Source: Odontocerum albicorne
Taxonomy: Eukaryota; Arthropoda; Insecta; Trichoptera; Odontoceridae
Direction: 5' to 3'
NCBI GenBank assembly: GCA_949825065.1
Contig: OX463849.1
Location: 28,818,043 to 28,882,042 of the forward strand
DNA length: 64,000 nt
Shown: piece after piece, positions 9,375 through 20,449 of the stretch
Layout: each line of letters starts with the position of its first letter
How positions within the stretch are numbered: position 1 is the stretch's first letter
Position numbers and translations under genes: made by a program
Notes under the pieces: generated by a model
Databases searched by the model: none
Told to the model about the DNA's origin: nothing
The model's input: only the letters and a program-made list of their open reading frames with translations

Positions 9375-10480
9375 CCATCACGCCATCTACCTGTTAGGGT
9401 AGACAGAGAGGACATAGCTCCAAACGTTACTATCTCGACACCCATCATTTGCCTCTTCTACATCCATAAACGTTCTTATACAACTTCTACGATTTATCTG
9501 ACTTTCTACGTTTCGTTCTTTCAGAATTTCACTTATTTGATTAAACCATACATTCCTTGATCTTCCTCTCACACGTTTCCCACTCAAATCTGCACCATAT
9601 ATATGTTTTGTTAGTCTTTCTTTATTCATTCGATCCATATGTCCACACCATATTAGCGTATTATTCTTCATCTTACTTACCTCATCAGCCTTAAGCTCAC
9701 ATTCATCCCTTATCGCTTCATTCCGTATTCTGTTATACATTGTCACTCTATGTATTCTTCTCAATGCACATATTTCTATGGCTCCTATGTTTTTTTTCCA
9801 CGTCCACTTTCCCTCCCAAACATCAAAGTTGGCAACAAAATACTTTTGTGGACTATCTTTTTAGCAGATTTTGATACTGTCCAGTTTGAGTATATATGTT
9901 TTGATGCCCGATTGACTTTGTTTTCTACCGCTACACGCCGTTCGATATTCCTCTTAACTCTTCCATCATCTGAGAACATCACCAAAAAGCACAATTCCTC
10001 AATATTCTCAATCTTTTATTTTTCCCCCATATGTCGCATTTACTTTTTTTTCACCATTGCTTTGGATTTGTGATATTCGTTCTCAGTTTATTCTCTTTGC
10101 ATGTATCACAACGGCGTTATTAAAAAATATAGTAAAAATAAAAAAACTTCACTCCCTTTCACACTTTTCAATCACCATAAATTTGGATTTTGCAACATTT
10201 ATTCTGAGATCTTTTCTTCGCCTTTCTCATACAATTTACTTATCAACATTTGCAATTTATCTTCACTGTCCACCAATACTACCATGTCATCTACATACAG
10301 TAATATGCATACGATCCCATTCGACATTTGTATGGCCCCAATTGACCTCTATAATTCTTTCAAACATGAATGTACATAAATACTAAACAACCATGGTGAC
10401 ATAACGCATCCTTGTTTCACATCTTTCGTAATATAAAACAATTCACTCAAAACAGGCTCTAAATTGTATTGTATTATTTT
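9375..10480 (-). pseudogene. RTE-B LINE, reverse-transcriptase palm to 3' end
   Basis: The longest RTE-B copy here, minus strand. Reading towards lower coordinates: DVKQGCVMSPWLFSIYV (10422-10372), the catalytic box LYVDDMVVLV (near 10300-10271), a block ending IVHKSILLPTLMFG, then YNRIRNEAIRDECELKADEV, WCGHMDRMNKERLTKHIYGA and SRNVWFNQISEILKERNV, ending near 9390. The 3' end (gacggcgtgatggtatgtatg in sense) is at about 9367-9395. YVDD in place of the usual FADD/YADD is acceptable for a reverse transcriptase. Frameshifts separate the blocks, so it is dead. The endonuclease domain is absent (5' truncation). Confidence 0.85.
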
Positions 10481-10737
10481 GTTACACTTTCGTTATATAC
10501 AGTACAGCCTGACTGCCTTAGTGACACGTGGCAACCTCTTTTAACGGAATATAAATATGTTTAACAACCCTTAAATAAAAATCTACGGCTTTAAGTACTC
10601 GAATTCAAGCGAGAGAGCAAGTAGCGTGGACTGTATACCGACAAAGACTCATTGTGACGTTGTTAGTGTTGCCGTAGCGACATATAACCTTCTATAAAAG
10701 GTAGTATTTCTATCTAAATCTATCTAAAAAGGCTTTT

Positions 10738-10812
10738 TTCTGTCTCATCGAGAGTCGAACACGATACCCCCTAATTGGAAGTTAAGCCTTATACCAACTT
10801 GGCCGCGTAGGT
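10738..10812 (-). mobile_element. tRNA-like SINE head fragment
   Basis: The reverse complement shows an A-box-like 'ggccaagttggtataaggc' and a B-box-like 'gtgttcgactctcgatga'. No acceptor stem forms, so it is a SINE relic rather than a tRNA gene. Confidence 0.5.
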
Positions 10813-10985
10813 CGTCGATTATTGAAATTCGTTGAGAATTACCTTTTCTCAAGGCAATACATATATAAATCGATATCCTCCACATAAATCATTCGGAATT
10901 ATGATTATAAAATTCGCATTCGACAACAAAATGTATCGCAAACTTCCATTCCATTATGGTCGTCAGACAAAAGAGATAACATTAA

Positions 10986-11860
10986 CCTCTTCAGACTTGG
11001 CGACCATTATAATGGACACTTTTATTTGTAATAATATTCTGCTGATAAAATTCCAGCAACGGCTTGATATATTTTTTTATAATAACCTGTACTTGCCGAT
11101 TTAAAATTTTCTCAAATATGAACTATTGAAGATATAAAACAGAGCCTGGATCTCTTTCACATGAACCCTTACTTCAAATTTATGTATTGTATTTAGTATA
11201 TACACACATGCCTCGCTTTACGGAACACACAAATTTCTGAAAAATTGACCGCAAATCGATATTCCGTTAACCGAATTATTTTGTTCCATATACATAAATT
11301 AATACACTTTCAATCTGAATGACGAGATCCATAAAGAAAAATAATAAATCGATAAATTATTTGAGAACATTTTTAAAGACATTCATTTGTGGTTAAATAT
11401 CACAGCATTTAGAATGAACAATTAGAAGATTCCATTTCAGAATTAATATATTATAAATGAAGAACTTAACGGAAATATCCGTAAAAAATTAGCTACTTTG
11501 CATATTTTATATTTTCCTCTGCAAGCTATTTACACCAATATAGGAGTATATTATTATCATTAATTTTCATGAAATTTTTGACTTACCTTTATCAGGATCA
11601 TTTTGACTTTTTAGATCTGACGTCCATTATAATGGACACAGAGTTTTTATGCACTTCGTAAACAACTTTGTTGTATAATATATTTCTGTTCCTAATGGTA
11701 ACAAATGAAGTGTAGGATACTGTATTATCGACTTTGAACATTTTGGGCGCTATCTATTTAAACTAATGCGACATAATGTTACACTCACAAGCAAGATTTT
11801 TTTTAAAACCTTTAAAAAAACGTTTTTAAATTTTTTTGAATGAATTCAGGTCTTAAGAGG
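10986..11860. mobile_element. piggyBac-like non-autonomous element with TTAA duplication
   Basis: Flanked on both sides by TTAA (10982-10985 and 11861-11864). The ends are inverted repeats CCTCTTCAGACTTG and, on the other strand, CCTCTTAAGACCTG (12 of 14 match). Subterminal segments 'ccattataatggacac' occur near both ends (11004-11019 and about 11625-11640). The 875-bp interior has no transposase frame. TTAA duplications are the hallmark of piggyBac-type elements, so this is probably an internally deleted derivative moved by a transposase in trans. Confidence 0.75.
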
Positions 11861-11864
11861 TTAA

Positions 11865-12650
11865 ATTGATTGCATCCAATAATACGCAGTGCTTCTGGGC
11901 AACGCAATTTATGGGCTTCTTTTTACGAGCTGCTGAAATTGGTTCGGGATGACGGCAATAACTAATGACAGCCATCCTGGTGCACACTACGCATATAATA
12001 TACAACACGCCACTGCAGAATTTATGACGCACCCTGACTACACAATTTTATATCATAACAAAGAATAAACGCTGCAAAGTTCATTTATCAGAAACGTGAC
12101 CATGGGGTTTATACTGCCATTTTAAGGGAGATTTAAATATTTTTATTTTATCATCAGGGGAACACAAACAAGACAAGATTTTTATTTAAAACTCAAATTC
12201 ATAATACAGTCGTAGGCTACATAGAAGAATAGAATATAATATATGTGAGTTATAAGCTTCAGTAGCTCAGTGCACTACCTATAAAACAAGAAAACTCTTG
12301 TTCATGCTCTTCTGCTGAGGCTGCGGAGTGGAGGTGAAGCTGGAGTTGAAGAGTCGCACATGCCTATGAAAAGAGCCGCAGTTTGCCGACCCCTGGTTTA
12401 GTCGGTCGGTGCCAGCATGGGTATAATTGAGTCTTGTTTCTATTTCCCCGACCTCTGCCATGTTCTCTGTCATATTTTGCGGCTGACGGTATGTTGCTGT
12501 TCCTGGGAGCCGGGTTGATGCTGTCTGGGGGTTGTAGGGTGGGGCGGGGCGATCGGAAGGACATTGGAACCTGACGATACCACCAAGTCCGCGACAAATC
12601 GATTCCTCCCTGTGAATATGTTCGCCTATAGCATATCTGGTTAAAATCAA
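11865..12650. other. Unassigned stretch with GC-rich part
   Basis: 11865-12280 has no recognisable feature. 12290-12640 is strikingly GC-rich and gives overlapping minus-strand open frames of 123 and 177 codons; neither has a recognisable domain and neither is likely to be a host gene. 'agtttgccgacccctggttt' at 12379-12398 resembles the subterminal text of hAT-type elements and recurs at 42905-42925. Confidence 0.4.
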
Positions 12651-12654
12651 CGAC

Positions 12655-12800
12655 GTATCTGGGGTACAAGAAAAAACCCATAAACAACATAAAGTGAAAA
12701 CAACTGCTCAAATACTTCCTCAAAGTATACACAGATGACTCCAGAATGGAAAAAGTGATCCTTGAAATCACTGACATAAAATACGAAACACGTGGATCGC
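12655..12800 (-). repeat. Dispersed repeat shared with 49930-50060 and 59365-59475
   Basis: On the minus strand: 'ttttatgtcagtgatttcaa', 'gtatactttgaggaagtatt' and 'gagcagttgttttcac'. The two other copies are plus strand and keep the same order. It lies just before a Penelope-like terminal motif here, but the other copies do not, so a link to Penelope elements is not established. Confidence 0.6.
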
Positions 12801-12837
12801 ACGTTATTACTTTGAACATAAATCTATGAATTTTGTT

Positions 12838-12960
12838 TGCTTCGTTTCCCCGATGATGAGGTGAAAACCTTGAAACCGGTAGGATCATACCACACATTAT
12901 CTTAAATGAAAAAAAAGTGTTTAATTAAACAAATTATAATTTTTAAACTTCCCGAGTTAA
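12838..12960 (+). mobile_element. Penelope-like element terminal motif
   Basis: Contains gatgatgaggtgaaaacctt, gaaaccggtaggatcatacc, then 'gtgtttaattaaacaaatta'. The same block flanks the GIY-YIG coding remnant at 43110-43740, which ties it to Penelope-like elements. The tail is diverged here (ataccacacattatctt in place of ataccgttatataaag). Confidence 0.7.
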
Positions 12961-13154
12961 TGCATTAATTAAAAACAATATATTTATATTTTATTCAAAT
13001 ATTTACATAAATCTACAAATGTAAAAGCTACTTAAAACTATTATTTTGTCGTTAAGTTGATATTTTCATTTTAAAACTACTGAGCGTTTTTCATGGAGCT
13101 TATTATACTCGTAGAACCTTTATTTAAAATTCAATCAATGAATGTTTAAAAATC

Positions 13155-13207
13155 GATCACAGCAGATAATGATCACAGCAGATATAATCGATCACAGCAG
13201 ATATGAT
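13155..13207. repeat. Short tandem repeat (three units of 'gatcacagcagat')
   Basis: Three copies of gatcacagcagat with 4-8 bp between them. Too short to assign to a family. Confidence 0.8.
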
Positions 13208-15104
13208 ATTTTATACAATATTTTTCCAACGTAACTTTTATGCTTTATGAAAAATATAAATTTTTTAATATTTAATGTTTCACAATTTTTTTACCCACCC
13301 TAGCGCAGATAAATGATTAGATATATAACCTGTATATCAATAAAGTAAGCCATTAAAAAATGAAGAAGTCATTTTACAATGGAATGTTTTAGTCTTATCG
13401 TTAATTATTTTCTTTCACTCTAATTAACATTCTAAAAGCATCGTTTTAGTCAACTAACGCGAGTTGCTTCGCCAATTTGATACGCGCAATTCTCTTATAA
13501 ATAATAAGAATTGTCAACTCTTCAGGATGTCAGGAATGTAACAGCATTACAAACCAAACAAAAGTTAATCTGCATCCAGTTGATTGGGCATTACGTTACC
13601 AAAAACACTTGTGGCTGAACAATGGTTGACTCTTTAATAAGTATATCATCGGAGATTGTGGACAAAGACCATGCTCTGTCCCACACGAAGCTGCAGGATA
13701 GGAATTCTCCGAAATACAATACTTATAATTCTGACGTACTTTTTTTATATTTATTTGCATGCATTGAAGACCACACGCAGTCAGGACCGACATGAGATAA
13801 AAAAACATAAGCTTTATTTATTACAAAGCAGTGAACAATAAATCAAGATTAATGGCGGGACTTGATCAAAACATTATTCATCTTAATTTAACTTCTTCAA
13901 GAAATTATGCAACTTAAAACTGTTGTTTTACATTTAATTTATTAACTTTTATTAAACTCCATTAATTTTTCCAGGTTATTTGCACATTGCAGGTTTCGTT
14001 AATTCGTACAAGGGGTATCCTAATTCGTACTTATTTGTTAAAAACAATAGTAAAAATTTATATGTTACACTATGACAAAATATAGCATATTAAATAACAA
14101 AAAGATGAAATTATTTCAAGTATTACACTAAAGTTAAGAGATTTTACTGAAGGAGCTGAGCGACACATAAAACACGTCTATATGAGGACACACACGGTTA
14201 AACAATGCTCTACCTACCGGCATCTCCAAAGACAGATAGGTTGATAGAATAATATATGGATGCGTTGTTTCAAATAATTATCCGGAACATACAAACCAAG
14301 ACTGTTGAGGACGGATGGGTTTGCTAGAGTACCCCTAAGCAAACAAAAAAACACCCAATCGAAGAGATCATCCACTCTCTAATGATCTGTAACTAAGCAT
14401 CCCCAATAACAAGATACTTGGATAAAGTCAGGGATAATATCCTCTCTCATCTAGTCTTTCATGAAATGACAACGGATAGATCTGTGATGTTGGAGGCGGA
14501 TGTTCCTTATCCCATGGACCGCAAGACGTACCGACGTCATTATCATCCAAGAATTGGAGATTACCAAAAGACTGTGTGTATATATAGTGTTCATATATAA
14601 TCATATATTTTGTTCCCAAAATCCAATCCCATTCTTGCTTGTCAAACTCTCTGTCTCGCAACGATCACGCTATTTCCTTGTTGAGAAAGGCCAAGACATA
14701 GCGCGAGACTATCATATCTCGACACACACATCCTTCGCATCTGCGTGTGTCGAGATATGAAATTCAATCCAGGAGTCCAACGGATGGAAAGTTTATTTGA
14801 GCGAATATGAAGAGTAATTTATACATGAGATGAAAAATAAAGCAGTAATTATTTATATTAGATAAATTTTACGAGCAGCAGGTCACTTCTTTTAGGCCAC
14901 CCAGTCACAAACTCGAAGAGAAATGATCCAACTTAAATGAGGGCCTACAACATGGTGAATGGATGAAATCGGAATAATCATTATTTTTTATTTGCCATAG
15001 AAACCAAGAGAATGTGTAATATGTGTAATGTTTCAAAAAATGTATACACACTTTTACACCGCGCTATTGAACTTGCTAGAGGAAATGGTCAGACCACGCA
15101 ATCG
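13208..15104. other. AT-rich spacer, nothing coding recognised
   Basis: No recognisable gene or repeat family over most of this stretch. A hairpin at 14712-14760 is listed separately. Confidence 0.45.
14712..14760. repeat. Hairpin with 15-bp perfect stem
   Basis: tcatatctcgacaca (14712-14726) is the exact reverse complement of 14746-14760. The left arm plus loop (tctcgacacacacatccttc) resembles the RTE-B stretch seen at 54170-54200, so this may be a folded-back LINE fragment. Confidence 0.8.
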
Positions 15105-15430
15105 TGAGGAGTTAAGGCTGAGGGCTTTTATTTCCAGCAAGACGGCTCACGTCCCCACTATATCGTGATGCGAGGGCTTATCTTGATGAAAATTTGTCGA
15201 ATAGATAGATTAAATGCAGAGGTAATATTGAATATCCCACGCAGATTGCCTTGTTTTTGAGGACTCGTCAAAGATAAAATTTATGCCACAAAACCGACAA
15301 CAGTTAAAAAATAGAGAATAACCATTGAAAGAAAATGTGCCCAAATATCAAAACAAATTATTCATGATATTTGCAATTCCACGTTGTCAGCAGTACATGT
15401 ACCAGAACGCCCACCAATGGAGCACATGCA
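15105..15430 (+). pseudogene. IS630/Tc1-mariner-type transposase remnant
   Basis: Plus-strand frame pieces give FYFQQDGSRPHYIVM, which matches the second catalytic region of DDE transposases of the IS630/Tc1/mariner group (usual form FQQDGAPPHY), followed by KPTTVKKLKNRI and a terminal ICNSTLSAVHV region like the ends of those proteins. The third catalytic segment (SPDL.P.D) is missing from its expected place, and stops occur. 'tttgggacacctggtttt' at 15531-15548 could be the terminal repeat. Inference only for the exact family. Confidence 0.6.
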
Positions 15431-15576
15431 ATAGCTAAAAAAACTACGTCTGTTTTCTTTAATTTGAAGTTTTCATCTTAGATATATCTTAATAAATACC
15501 GAATTTATAATCATTCTAAGTGTGTACAAATTTTGGGACACCTGGTTTTTATTTATTTGATTAAAAATGAGATGTC

Positions 15577-15885
15577 GGCGACCGTGGTCTAACGGTTAAC
15601 ATTCACGCTAAGACAGCAGACGCCCCCGGTTCGATTTCTAGCAGATTACTTCCGAGCTGATTTTACTTTCAGATCATTTAACATGTGAAATAATGTTTAG
15701 CGTAAAAATAGCGCTATGTAAAAAACTAAACAAATGAAAGGAGGCAGTAGATAAAACCTGCCGATCCTCATGGAACTTGAATCTCCTTGCCATCAGAACT
15801 CTGGGTTTGATATGCCAAGACTATATGCTTGCTGAAGTGCAACAGCTTACATACAATCAAATAATACATGCACCTCTTTAATATA
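15577..15885 (+). mobile_element. SINE-C copy, tRNA-derived
   Basis: The head has an A box 'gtggtctaacggttaaca' and a B box 'ccggttcgatttctag'; the body has 'gctgattttactttcagatc' and the tail 'gctgaagtgcaacagcttac'. The copy at 58375-58690 has the same order, which defines the family. The head differs from those of SINE-A and SINE-B. Confidence 0.8.
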
Positions 15886-16134
15886 CTTTCAGTTAGTCAA
15901 CCCGTCAGGTTGTGCGTAATACAACTAAAATGTAATACAGACTGACTATACACATATATAACTTCCACCCTTCATTGTTATTTAAGGATAAACATGATCG
16001 GAGTCTTATTTTCCCCTAAAAAAGAAATGCTTGTGTATATCTGAATGGTGTATACTATAGTTTGCAATAATGGATAAGGAGGTTGTATGAAGATAGACAA
16101 AAAAAAATAAAAAAACACTATCTAAAACTTTGTA

Positions 16135-16471
16135 TCCCGATCCCGTGTTTTAACGTGATAAACTAGATTTCTGTCAAATCCCTATCTCGTGTTTTAACGT
16201 GATAAACTAGAGTTCTGTCAAATCCCGATCTCGTGTTTTAACGTGATAAACTAGATTTCCGTCAAATCCCGATCCCGTGTTTTAACGTGACAAACTAGAC
16301 TTTCGTCAAATCCCGATCCCATGTTTTAACGTGATAAACTAGATTTCTGTCAAATCCCAATCCCGTGTTTTAACGTGATAACCTAGATTTCCGTTAAATC
16401 CCGGTTTCGTGTTTTAACGTGATAAACTATGAGTATATTTCCGTCAAATCCCGGTCCCGTGTTTCCACGTG
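16135..16471. repeat. Tandem array, about eight 44-bp units
   Basis: Units share 'cgtgttttaacgtgataaac', then 'tagatttctgtcaaatccc'. Seven units keep gttttaacgtg and the last is variant (gtttccacgtgag). One unit has a 6-bp insertion (tatgagtatattt). A single diverged unit in reverse orientation lies at 43764-43792. Confidence 0.95.
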
Positions 16472-16539
16472 AGCGATACCGCTTCTAAAAAAGGACATAT
16501 TATTGTCATCAAACAAATATTTTTGTAAACAATCTAACC

Positions 16540-17095
16540 GTTAAAGGATTTCTAAGATGGACAATGTCCTAAATAATGAAAATATGCATGAATTGATTTA
16601 TGATGGAGATTATGACGCCGCGTCATCAATATGCGGTGAAGGGTCAGTTGTTGAAAAGTTTGACATATGAATCTGAAGACTACAGCTACAGTCTCCGGTT
16701 CAGAATAAAATAAAGAATTTGCGGGACCTTCCAAACAGGTTGTCAAATTGTATCTCTAAAAATATGTTAATATGACAGCAACTGACAAAAAAGAAAACCC
16801 TGCAGAACTTGCAAGGTATGTGCTAAGCACAAGAAGAATACTGAGACCCGGTAAATACAAACGAGAATGTTGACAGAATTACCGTACTTATTCTAACTAA
16901 ATTATTAATTTGTTTTAAATAAATACGAGTACACAAAGTTTAACTATAATATTTTTAATATTTACTTAGAAATAGAAATTTTAGTAAACTGTTAGTTCAC
17001 AAAAATCTAAATTCCTCAAAAAACAAGCTGGGCACTGGAAAAGTTTGCCATGATTTTGATCGAGTGTTAACATCAGTGTTACTAAATGCAATGCT
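16540..17095 (+). pseudogene. piggyBac-type transposase remnant (internally deleted)
   Basis: The segment 'cagaacttgcaaggtatgtg', ctaagcacaagaagaatact and tgttgacagaattaccgtac aligns with 52806-52930, where the frame codes for the cysteine-rich C-terminal domain of piggyBac-type transposases ending in YHTK. The following non-coding 3' flank also aligns (gggcactggaaaa at 17030 and 53052). The 5' part (16556 on, atggacaatgtcctaaataa) could be the N-terminus, with the catalytic core deleted between. The cysteine codons are eroded here. Confidence 0.55.
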
Positions 17096-17099
17096 GTTG

Positions 17100-18085
17100 A
17101 AATACTTTTAATCTATTAAGAATTGAACTAGAAAAGATTATGTAAAAAAACGTGTGGTTTTCTTTCTTGTCCAAGTCGCCTCTGGAACGGATCACACAAA
17201 AGGAACACGAGCGTGCACTCGTATATCGAAGAATCTTCGCCAATCCACTTGTTTTGTTTCCACGAACTGCGTTTGCTTTGCTTTATTTTTGACGACACCA
17301 CAATGGAGTCAACATGTGTATTGACGACAGGATAACTCTGCACAATTCGTCAGCTAAGCGCCGCGGCGCATACCTTATTATTTTTTTCAATTGATCCTTT
17401 TTCAGAAGCCACCTACGTCACTATTATTTCAAGCTTTATGGCACATTAGACTCTGGGACCAGATACAAGCTACCGAAAGATTCGTTAGCTTATTTCACAT
17501 ACAGACTTTAAAAACGGTAAAACAATGTTTTTTTTCAAAATTTTTAAGTTACCTCATTTTTCGGACGATAATACGCACCAGACCATAAGAATCACCCCAA
17601 ATTTATGCGACTATTTTTAGAAAAGAATATTTTATGTACAAAAATATTTAGAAAACTTTTAATTTTTAATTATAATTACCATAACTTGTACCAGCAGCGT
17701 TCAGTTCATCTTCAATCGTCTCGTTACTGTCACTTTTCGTATTATTGTTGGACAATTGGACATGAGAAAAATATACACCTTATTAACGAGCGAGTCAACG
17801 AGCACATGGTTACGCCGATTTATCGGCGGTGTCGGACGTCTGTATTTGTTTTTACGAAAAGTTAGAGGATCGAAGAAGCTGAGAGAATCCGAGCTTTTTG
17901 TAGTCTATGTATTTTATATGACAACGTTTAAGTATTGTTGAAATAAAATAGAAATGTCAATTTAAGTTCTCGGATACAAAATGATAGATGTACTTTAAAC
18001 AAAATTATACGTCTAACCGTATCACCGATAAACGATGAACTCTTATGCGATGAACGATGACTTAAACGATTGACTAGACAGGACC
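17100..18085. other. AT-rich spacer
   Basis: No confident feature. 17390-17510 (ctctgggaccagatacaagc) has the look of a LINE C-terminal 'RLWNQL..' coding stretch on the plus strand, but it is too short to assign. Confidence 0.4.
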
Positions 18086-18089
18086 CTTA

Positions 18090-18960
18090 GATGATAGAAG
18101 GCAAGTTTTCTAAGTACTGGTATACTCGTATATATAATAACTAAGAATTCGGTTACATATGGTATTATTAATGGAGAGTATCGACAGGGAAGAAAGTAAA
18201 CGGAGCACTTAATGTTATGTACGAGTAGGTACAACAATCGCGCATTACCAACAGTAGCAAAAATTACAATATATAAGTGTGTTGGTGCCCACCTTGATGT
18301 ATGGAAGTAAAACATGGACTTGGTAGAAGAAGAATAAGAGTAAGATTAATATTGTGGAGTGTCAATGTATGAAAGAAGGCGGAATGAAGACATCAGAAAT
18401 AAAAGCATGGATAAAATTGATGTTTTAAGTGTAAGGTGAAGAAAGGAGCTTTAAGATGGTTTGGACATGTGGAGAAAATGAGTGATGAAAGAATGACTAA
18501 GCGAATATACAAGTCAGAAGTGCAAGGTAGACGACCTCCGTGGACTGGTGGTAAGACGCTTGTCTGCCGATCCGGAAGTTGCGGGTTCGATTCCCACTGG
18601 AATCCAGATTTTTTAAAATGGAATTACAGTCTGGTTTTCACTTAACGCCCATTAAAAAAAAAACATCTTTCTGGTTGGTTGGAAGAGATTGCCACATGGC
18701 AATACACTAGACAGTTAGGGGGGGAAAGGTATGCGAGGAAGCAGTAGACCAAGGAAAACATGGCTGGATCAAATGGACCAGATTTTGAGGGACGGTATAG
18801 GGAAAAGTATGGATAACGGAAGATTGTGTATGACGAGGTGTATGAATATGGAAGAAGCGAAAGTTTTGTGCTCGGTTAGAAAAAAAATGAGATCATATTT
18901 CTTTGCCTATCCCGCAAGCGACACGGCGTAATGATGTGTATTTATTGTTAACTAATTATT
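18090..18960 (+). pseudogene. RTE-C LINE C-terminus, split by a SINE
   Basis: RTE-like 3' region. Frame pieces give KITIYKCVGAHLDVW (18260-18305), GALRWFGHVEKMSDERMTKR (18445-18504) and, after the SINE, GSSRPRKTWLDQMDQILRDG (18734-18793). The 3' end has 'tttgcctatcccgcaagcga' and 'cggcgtaatgatgtgtattt'. Other copies at 41550-41990 (plus), 28600-28880 and 48505-48800 (minus). The SINE lies at 18530-18725 and the frame can be followed across it. Confidence 0.8.
18530..18725 (+). mobile_element. SINE-A copy with target-site duplication
   Basis: Begins gacgacctccgtggactggt, has the B box gcgggttcgattcccac, the body 'cagtctggttttcacttaac', an A-run and the tail 'ctggttggttggaagagatt'. AAGGTA occurs at 18524-18529 and again at 18726-18731, which is the target duplication. 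The intact host sequence is seen in the RTE-C copy near 41778 (gtgcaaggtgtgcgtggaag). It sits in the same orientation as its host LINE. Confidence 0.9.
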
Positions 18961-19640
18961 TGTAGAACTCCTGCATTAAAAGACAACACAGATCGGGCAA
19001 TCAATATGGGAATTGTATGCATTTTTATACGACTTTCATCCCTTACAAGAGTAATGTTAAGATGTTCTTGCGGGGATGAATTGAGAAAATGACATGGGTT
19101 CGCTACGTTAATAGGTTAGGCTCGTTTTTTACTGGTATATTTATATTGGAAAAAACTACTTTTAAATCAACGTTGAATTTTATTTCTTGTTTTTTTTTTG
19201 TATTAAAAAGGTAATACATTATTTAAAAAGCTATGACATTTAGATGTATCATATTTTTTTATTGGCACTGATTTTCTTAATATAATTAAATAAACAATCC
19301 TTAACTGTTATTGTGCCTCCAGTTAATTTGAAAAGTGACATTACCCATGACTTTTAATGCTTAAATAATGGCCCATTTTAAAGACACGTCCTTTCCTATC
19401 AACAATTCTAAAGCGTATCAACTCTAACGACGTAAAATTGAAACTAATACATATTTCATTATAATTGGTGCAGTGAGGTTGATCAGTGAAATATCACAGA
19501 AACAGAAAGGTCAGATTGAGACAAATTAATCTCACTACATTTTTTATAAATGTCACATGTGGTGTTCTGAAATTGGACAGTCTAGACCAGACATTGCCAA
19601 ACTTTTACATAAGCGGGCTGGCAGAATAAAGGGAAAATAC
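18961..19640. other. Spacer with a possible hAT end
   Basis: Mostly AT-rich without features. At 19577-19600 the text gtctagac followed by cagacattgccaaact looks like an hAT target duplication and terminus (consensus nTCTAGAn), but I cannot find the partner end. Confidence 0.4.
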
Positions 19641-19794
19641 TACATTAAACCATCGATACATTTGTTCCTCATCATCTTGTCTTCTAGCACATGACTTTTA
19701 TGATAGCCATTGACGACTCCTTTCCATCCTTCCCTGCACTCCGCAATTCGAAAAGCAATTGTTAATGGTAATCACTCGGTCAGTCCACGCGTAA

Positions 19795-20449
19795 TACCAT
19801 GTTTACACGAGCTTAGTACTTGTCATAAGTGCTTCTCACTCGCACTTGTATCCATGTGTAAACAAGCATATTATAGTTCGGAAATTCTAGGATGAGTTCT
19901 GTGACAGCTCACAAATTTGCCCCAATACAACCTTATGTAATGTACTATATTTACCTAAATAACTTGCTATTTATTAAAATTGAGGCTTATATTAAAGTTG
20001 AAAAAATAATTAAAATTACTGAACATCGTTACAAGGTTGTATTGGGGCAAATTTGTGAGCTGTCACAGGACTCATCCTAGAATTTCCGAACTATAGTACT
20101 AAGCTTTAGTAAATCTGGCAAGTGAATAGGAGGCCAACTTATTTACTAAGCGACAAGCAGCTACCCCCATCACAATTCAACTAAGCACTTATCGTTTGCA
20201 GAGTCGTCTAAACAGCCGTGGCAAGTGTTTAGTGACAAATTGAAACGGCAAGTGAGCGCACGTGTTCGTTCTGTTTTTGGTATTTGAACACATTTCTCAA
20301 AACAAGGTTGTCCATTCCGGACTGATGTACGAGTATATTGAATAACATACCTCTTCCTAACACCAACGTGTACCATAAACGATTTCTTCTCACTTGTCAC
20401 TAAGCAGCTTAGTACAAACGATAAGTACTAAGCTCGTGTAAACATGGCA
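19795..20449. mobile_element. Harbinger-like non-autonomous element with TAA duplication
   Basis: Inverted ends TACCATGTTTACACGAGC and TGCCATGTTTACACGAGC extend about 28 bp (continuing TTAGTACTTRTC). TAA is duplicated at 19792-19794 and 20450-20452. Removing the element rejoins the RTE-G coding frame, which supports these limits. The 655-bp interior includes a second, smaller element at 19874-20093. The 3-bp TWA duplication suggests the PIF/Harbinger group. No transposase frame is present. Confidence 0.8.
19874..20093. mobile_element. 220-bp TA-flanked MITE, nested
   Basis: Terminal inverted repeats of 61 bp with one mismatch: they begin tagttcggaaattctaggat, pass through 'cagctcacaaatttgcccca' and end atacaacctt. 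TA flanks both sides (19872-19873 and 20094-20095), as for Tc1/mariner-type elements. The inner arms and loop match part of the element at 38366-38922. It inserted into the Harbinger-like element, which itself sits in a LINE. Confidence 0.85.

Noticed and set aside
12279..12897. Overlapping 123- and 177-codon minus-strand frames as a host gene
   Set aside because: No recognisable domain; the long frame runs through a dispersed repeat (12655-12800) and a Penelope terminal motif. High GC content explains the lack of stops.
18530..18610. tRNA gene in the SINE heads (also 358, 15577, 35512, 50286, 59066, 62151)
   Set aside because: A and B boxes are present but no acceptor stem pairs, and each is followed by a family-specific SINE body.
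19795..20449. Host gene regulatory palindrome
   Set aside because: TAA duplications and restoration of the LINE frame on its removal show that it is a mobile element.
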